This document shows positions 22,819 to 23,884 of a DNA stretch of 23,884 bases, piece after piece. The notes below the pieces were generated by a model, which was given only the letters and a program-made list of their open reading frames with translations, was not told where the DNA came from and made no database searches. The translations under genes and the position numbers were made by a program. Origin of the DNA: CAZPMT01 sp964587655 (GTDB taxonomy: Bacteria > Hydrogenedentota > Hydrogenedentia > Hydrogenedentales > SLHB01); assembly GCA_964587655.1 (NCBI GenBank), contig CAZPMT010000085.1, positions 1 to 23,884 on the forward strand, given 5' to 3'. Numbering within the stretch: the first letter of the stretch is position 1; each line of letters begins with the position of its first letter.

Positions 22819-23130
22819 CTATTGCTTTATTTCAACGTCCACACCCGCGGGCAGGTCCAACTTCATCAACGCATCCACTGTCGCCGGCGTCGGATTGATG
22901 ATGTCGAGCAGCCGCTTGTGCGTGCGCGTCTCGAACTGTTCACGCGACTTCTTATCGACGTGCGGCGAGCGGTTCACCGTATACTTGGTGATGGCCGTGG
23001 GCAACGGAATGGGTCCGTTGATCCCCGCACCCGTCCGCTGCGCGGCCGACACGATCTCCTGCGTTGACTGGTCGAGCAGACGCTGATCGTATGCCCGCCG
23101 CTTGATCCGAATCTTGTAACCTTGGGCCAT
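22819..23130 (-). CDS. rpsJ: 30S ribosomal protein S10
   Basis: S10 lies in the head of the small subunit and takes part in NusB-dependent antitermination. The 103-aa sequence has normal length: KIRIKRRAYDQRLLDQSTQEI, GAGINGPIPLPTAITKYTV, NRSPHVDKKSREQFETRTHKR and LPAGVDVEIKQ. ATG start with a modest GGGGAT upstream. A better AGGAGG (23157-23162) lies too far away, overlapping the stop of the upstream gene. It is the first ribosomal gene here; tuf, fusA, rpsG and rpsL are not seen before it. Confidence 0.98.
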   Translation of the reverse strand: MAQGYKIRIKRRAYDQRLLDQSTQEIVSAAQRTGAGINGPIPLPTAITKYTVNRSPHVDKKSREQFETRTHKRLLDIINPTPATVDALMKLDLPAGVDVEIKQ

Positions 23131-23159
23131 TGCCTATCCCCAGACCTTTTCGATTCCTC

Positions 23160-23884
23160 CTATTCGATAATCCGGGTTACGACGCCGGTGCCCACGGTCA
23201 GGCCGGCCACAGCCACCACGAGGAGGACCCGGCTGTCGCTAAACGGCGATCCCTCGTCGCGGGCATCACTGCCGCCGCCCGGCCCCGTCGAGGCGCCCGC
23301 GCTCGGGGAGGCCGGGGGGCTCGGGTCCGCGGACGCGCTCGGGGTTGCGCCAGCGACCAGGTCCCATCCCGGCGGCAGGGGGCCTGGCGGGGCCGGTTGC
23401 GGGCCGATCTGGGTCGGTGCGTCGGCCCCGAGGCTCTCGAGCCAAGCGGCCTCGAATGCCGCCACGTCGGTTCCGACTGCTGCTCTGAACGCCTCGTCAT
23501 CCGTGACACCCTCGGCATAGCTGTTGACGAGGCTGACGAGGGCATCCGTGCCCTTCTCGCGCGCGAGGTAGTCAACGGCCGAGGTGCTCTCAGCGTAGGC
23601 GAGGGTGAAGCGCTCGTACGTCGTGGGGAACTGAACCGAGAGCGCCGTCAGCGGCATCAGGCGCCCCGCGCCGGCCGCAGCCTCGACGGAGACCCGTAGC
23701 CAGGATGGGAAACCCTCCGAGAGGTAGGTCGCCACGCCCTCGTTGAGCCAACGGGGCGGATAGTGGTACGGATTGTCGACGGCCGTTTCGAAGGCCAGGT
23801 TGGTCAGCCCGTGGGGCCACGTCCGCGGGACCCCGGCCGGGGCAACCTCGTTCGGCGGGACGAAGCCGGACACCCTCCGGATTC
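23160..23884 (-). CDS. peptidase-MA-like membrane-anchored protein, 5' end cut by window edge
   Basis: The frame stays open to the window end, so this is the C-terminal 241 or so residues of a longer protein. It resembles peptidase-MA-like (gluzincin-type) proteins, with NPYHYPPRWLNEGVATYLSE and AYAESTSAVDYL. The expected HEXXH zinc motif reads HGLTN (23799-23813), losing the catalytic Glu and second His, while the downstream Glu of LNEG is kept. Then come a Pro/Ser/Gly-rich linker (about 155-210 of the visible part) and a membrane helix (about 215-233) five residues from the end, so it is probably tail-anchored or a C-terminally anchored exported protein. A GTG at 23873 could be a start but would leave an incomplete domain. 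Base use is far more GC-rich than in the genes to its left. Confidence 0.7.
   Translation of the reverse strand, partial: IRRVSGFVPPNEVAPAGVPRTWPHGLTNLAFETAVDNPYHYPPRWLNEGVATYLSEGFPSWLRVSVEAAAGAGRLMPLTALSVQFPTTYERFTLAYAESTSAVDYLAREKGTDALVSLVNSYAEGVTDDEAFRAAVGTDVAAFEAAWLESLGADAPTQIGPQPAPPGPLPPGWDLVAGATPSASADPSPPASPSAGASTGPGGGSDARDEGSPFSDSRVLLVVAVAGLTVGTGVVTRIIE

Overview
This window is mostly a bacterial ribosomal-protein supercluster (S10-spc-alpha type), read entirely on the minus strand from about 23.1 kb down to about 6.3 kb. The order is rpsJ-rplC-rplD-rplW-rplB-rpsS-rplV-rpsC-rplP-rpmC-rpsQ-rplN-rplX-rplE-rpsN-rpsH-rplF-rplR-rpsE-rplO-secY-adk-map-infA-rpmJ-rpsM-rpsK-rpoA-rplQ. It is followed by an rlmD-type rRNA methyltransferase gene and a yqeY gene. 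Two genes usual in this cluster are missing from their slots: rpmD (between rpsE and rplO) and rpsD (between rpsK and rpoA). The rpsD slot holds an unpaired Shine-Dalgarno-like sequence and TTTAGGG-type repeats. Many genes start with GTG, and rpsE probably starts with TTG.

Downstream of yqeY, on the same strand, is a complete one-piece tmRNA gene (ssrA, about 377 nt) with a readable tag frame, GKQTIANEPLALAA. Beyond its 3' end lies a gene-poor stretch of about 540 bases with an inverted repeat. Then come two convergent Ser/Thr protein kinase genes: a large membrane kinase with about 14 WD40-like blades (minus strand) and a cytoplasmic FHA-zinc ribbon-kinase protein (plus strand). This left end looks visibly less GC-rich than the ribosomal part. 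It may be an accessory region placed next to ssrA, a common integration target.

At the right edge, directly upstream of rpsJ where tuf or fusA would be usual, is the 3' part of a very GC-rich gene. It encodes a peptidase-MA-like protein with a Pro/Ser/Gly linker and a C-terminal membrane segment, and its HEXXH zinc motif is degraded. Its composition is unlike its neighbours, so the join near 23,160 may be an assembly chimera or a recent insertion.

Organism: a bacterium of moderately high GC. WD40-fused PknB-type kinases with a DWG motif, an FHA kinase, no rpmD or rpsD in the cluster, and zinc-type S14 and L36 together suggest a Planctomycetota- or Hydrogenedentota-like lineage. This is inference from gene style, not a phylogeny. 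I found no CRISPR array, tRNA, rRNA or transposase.
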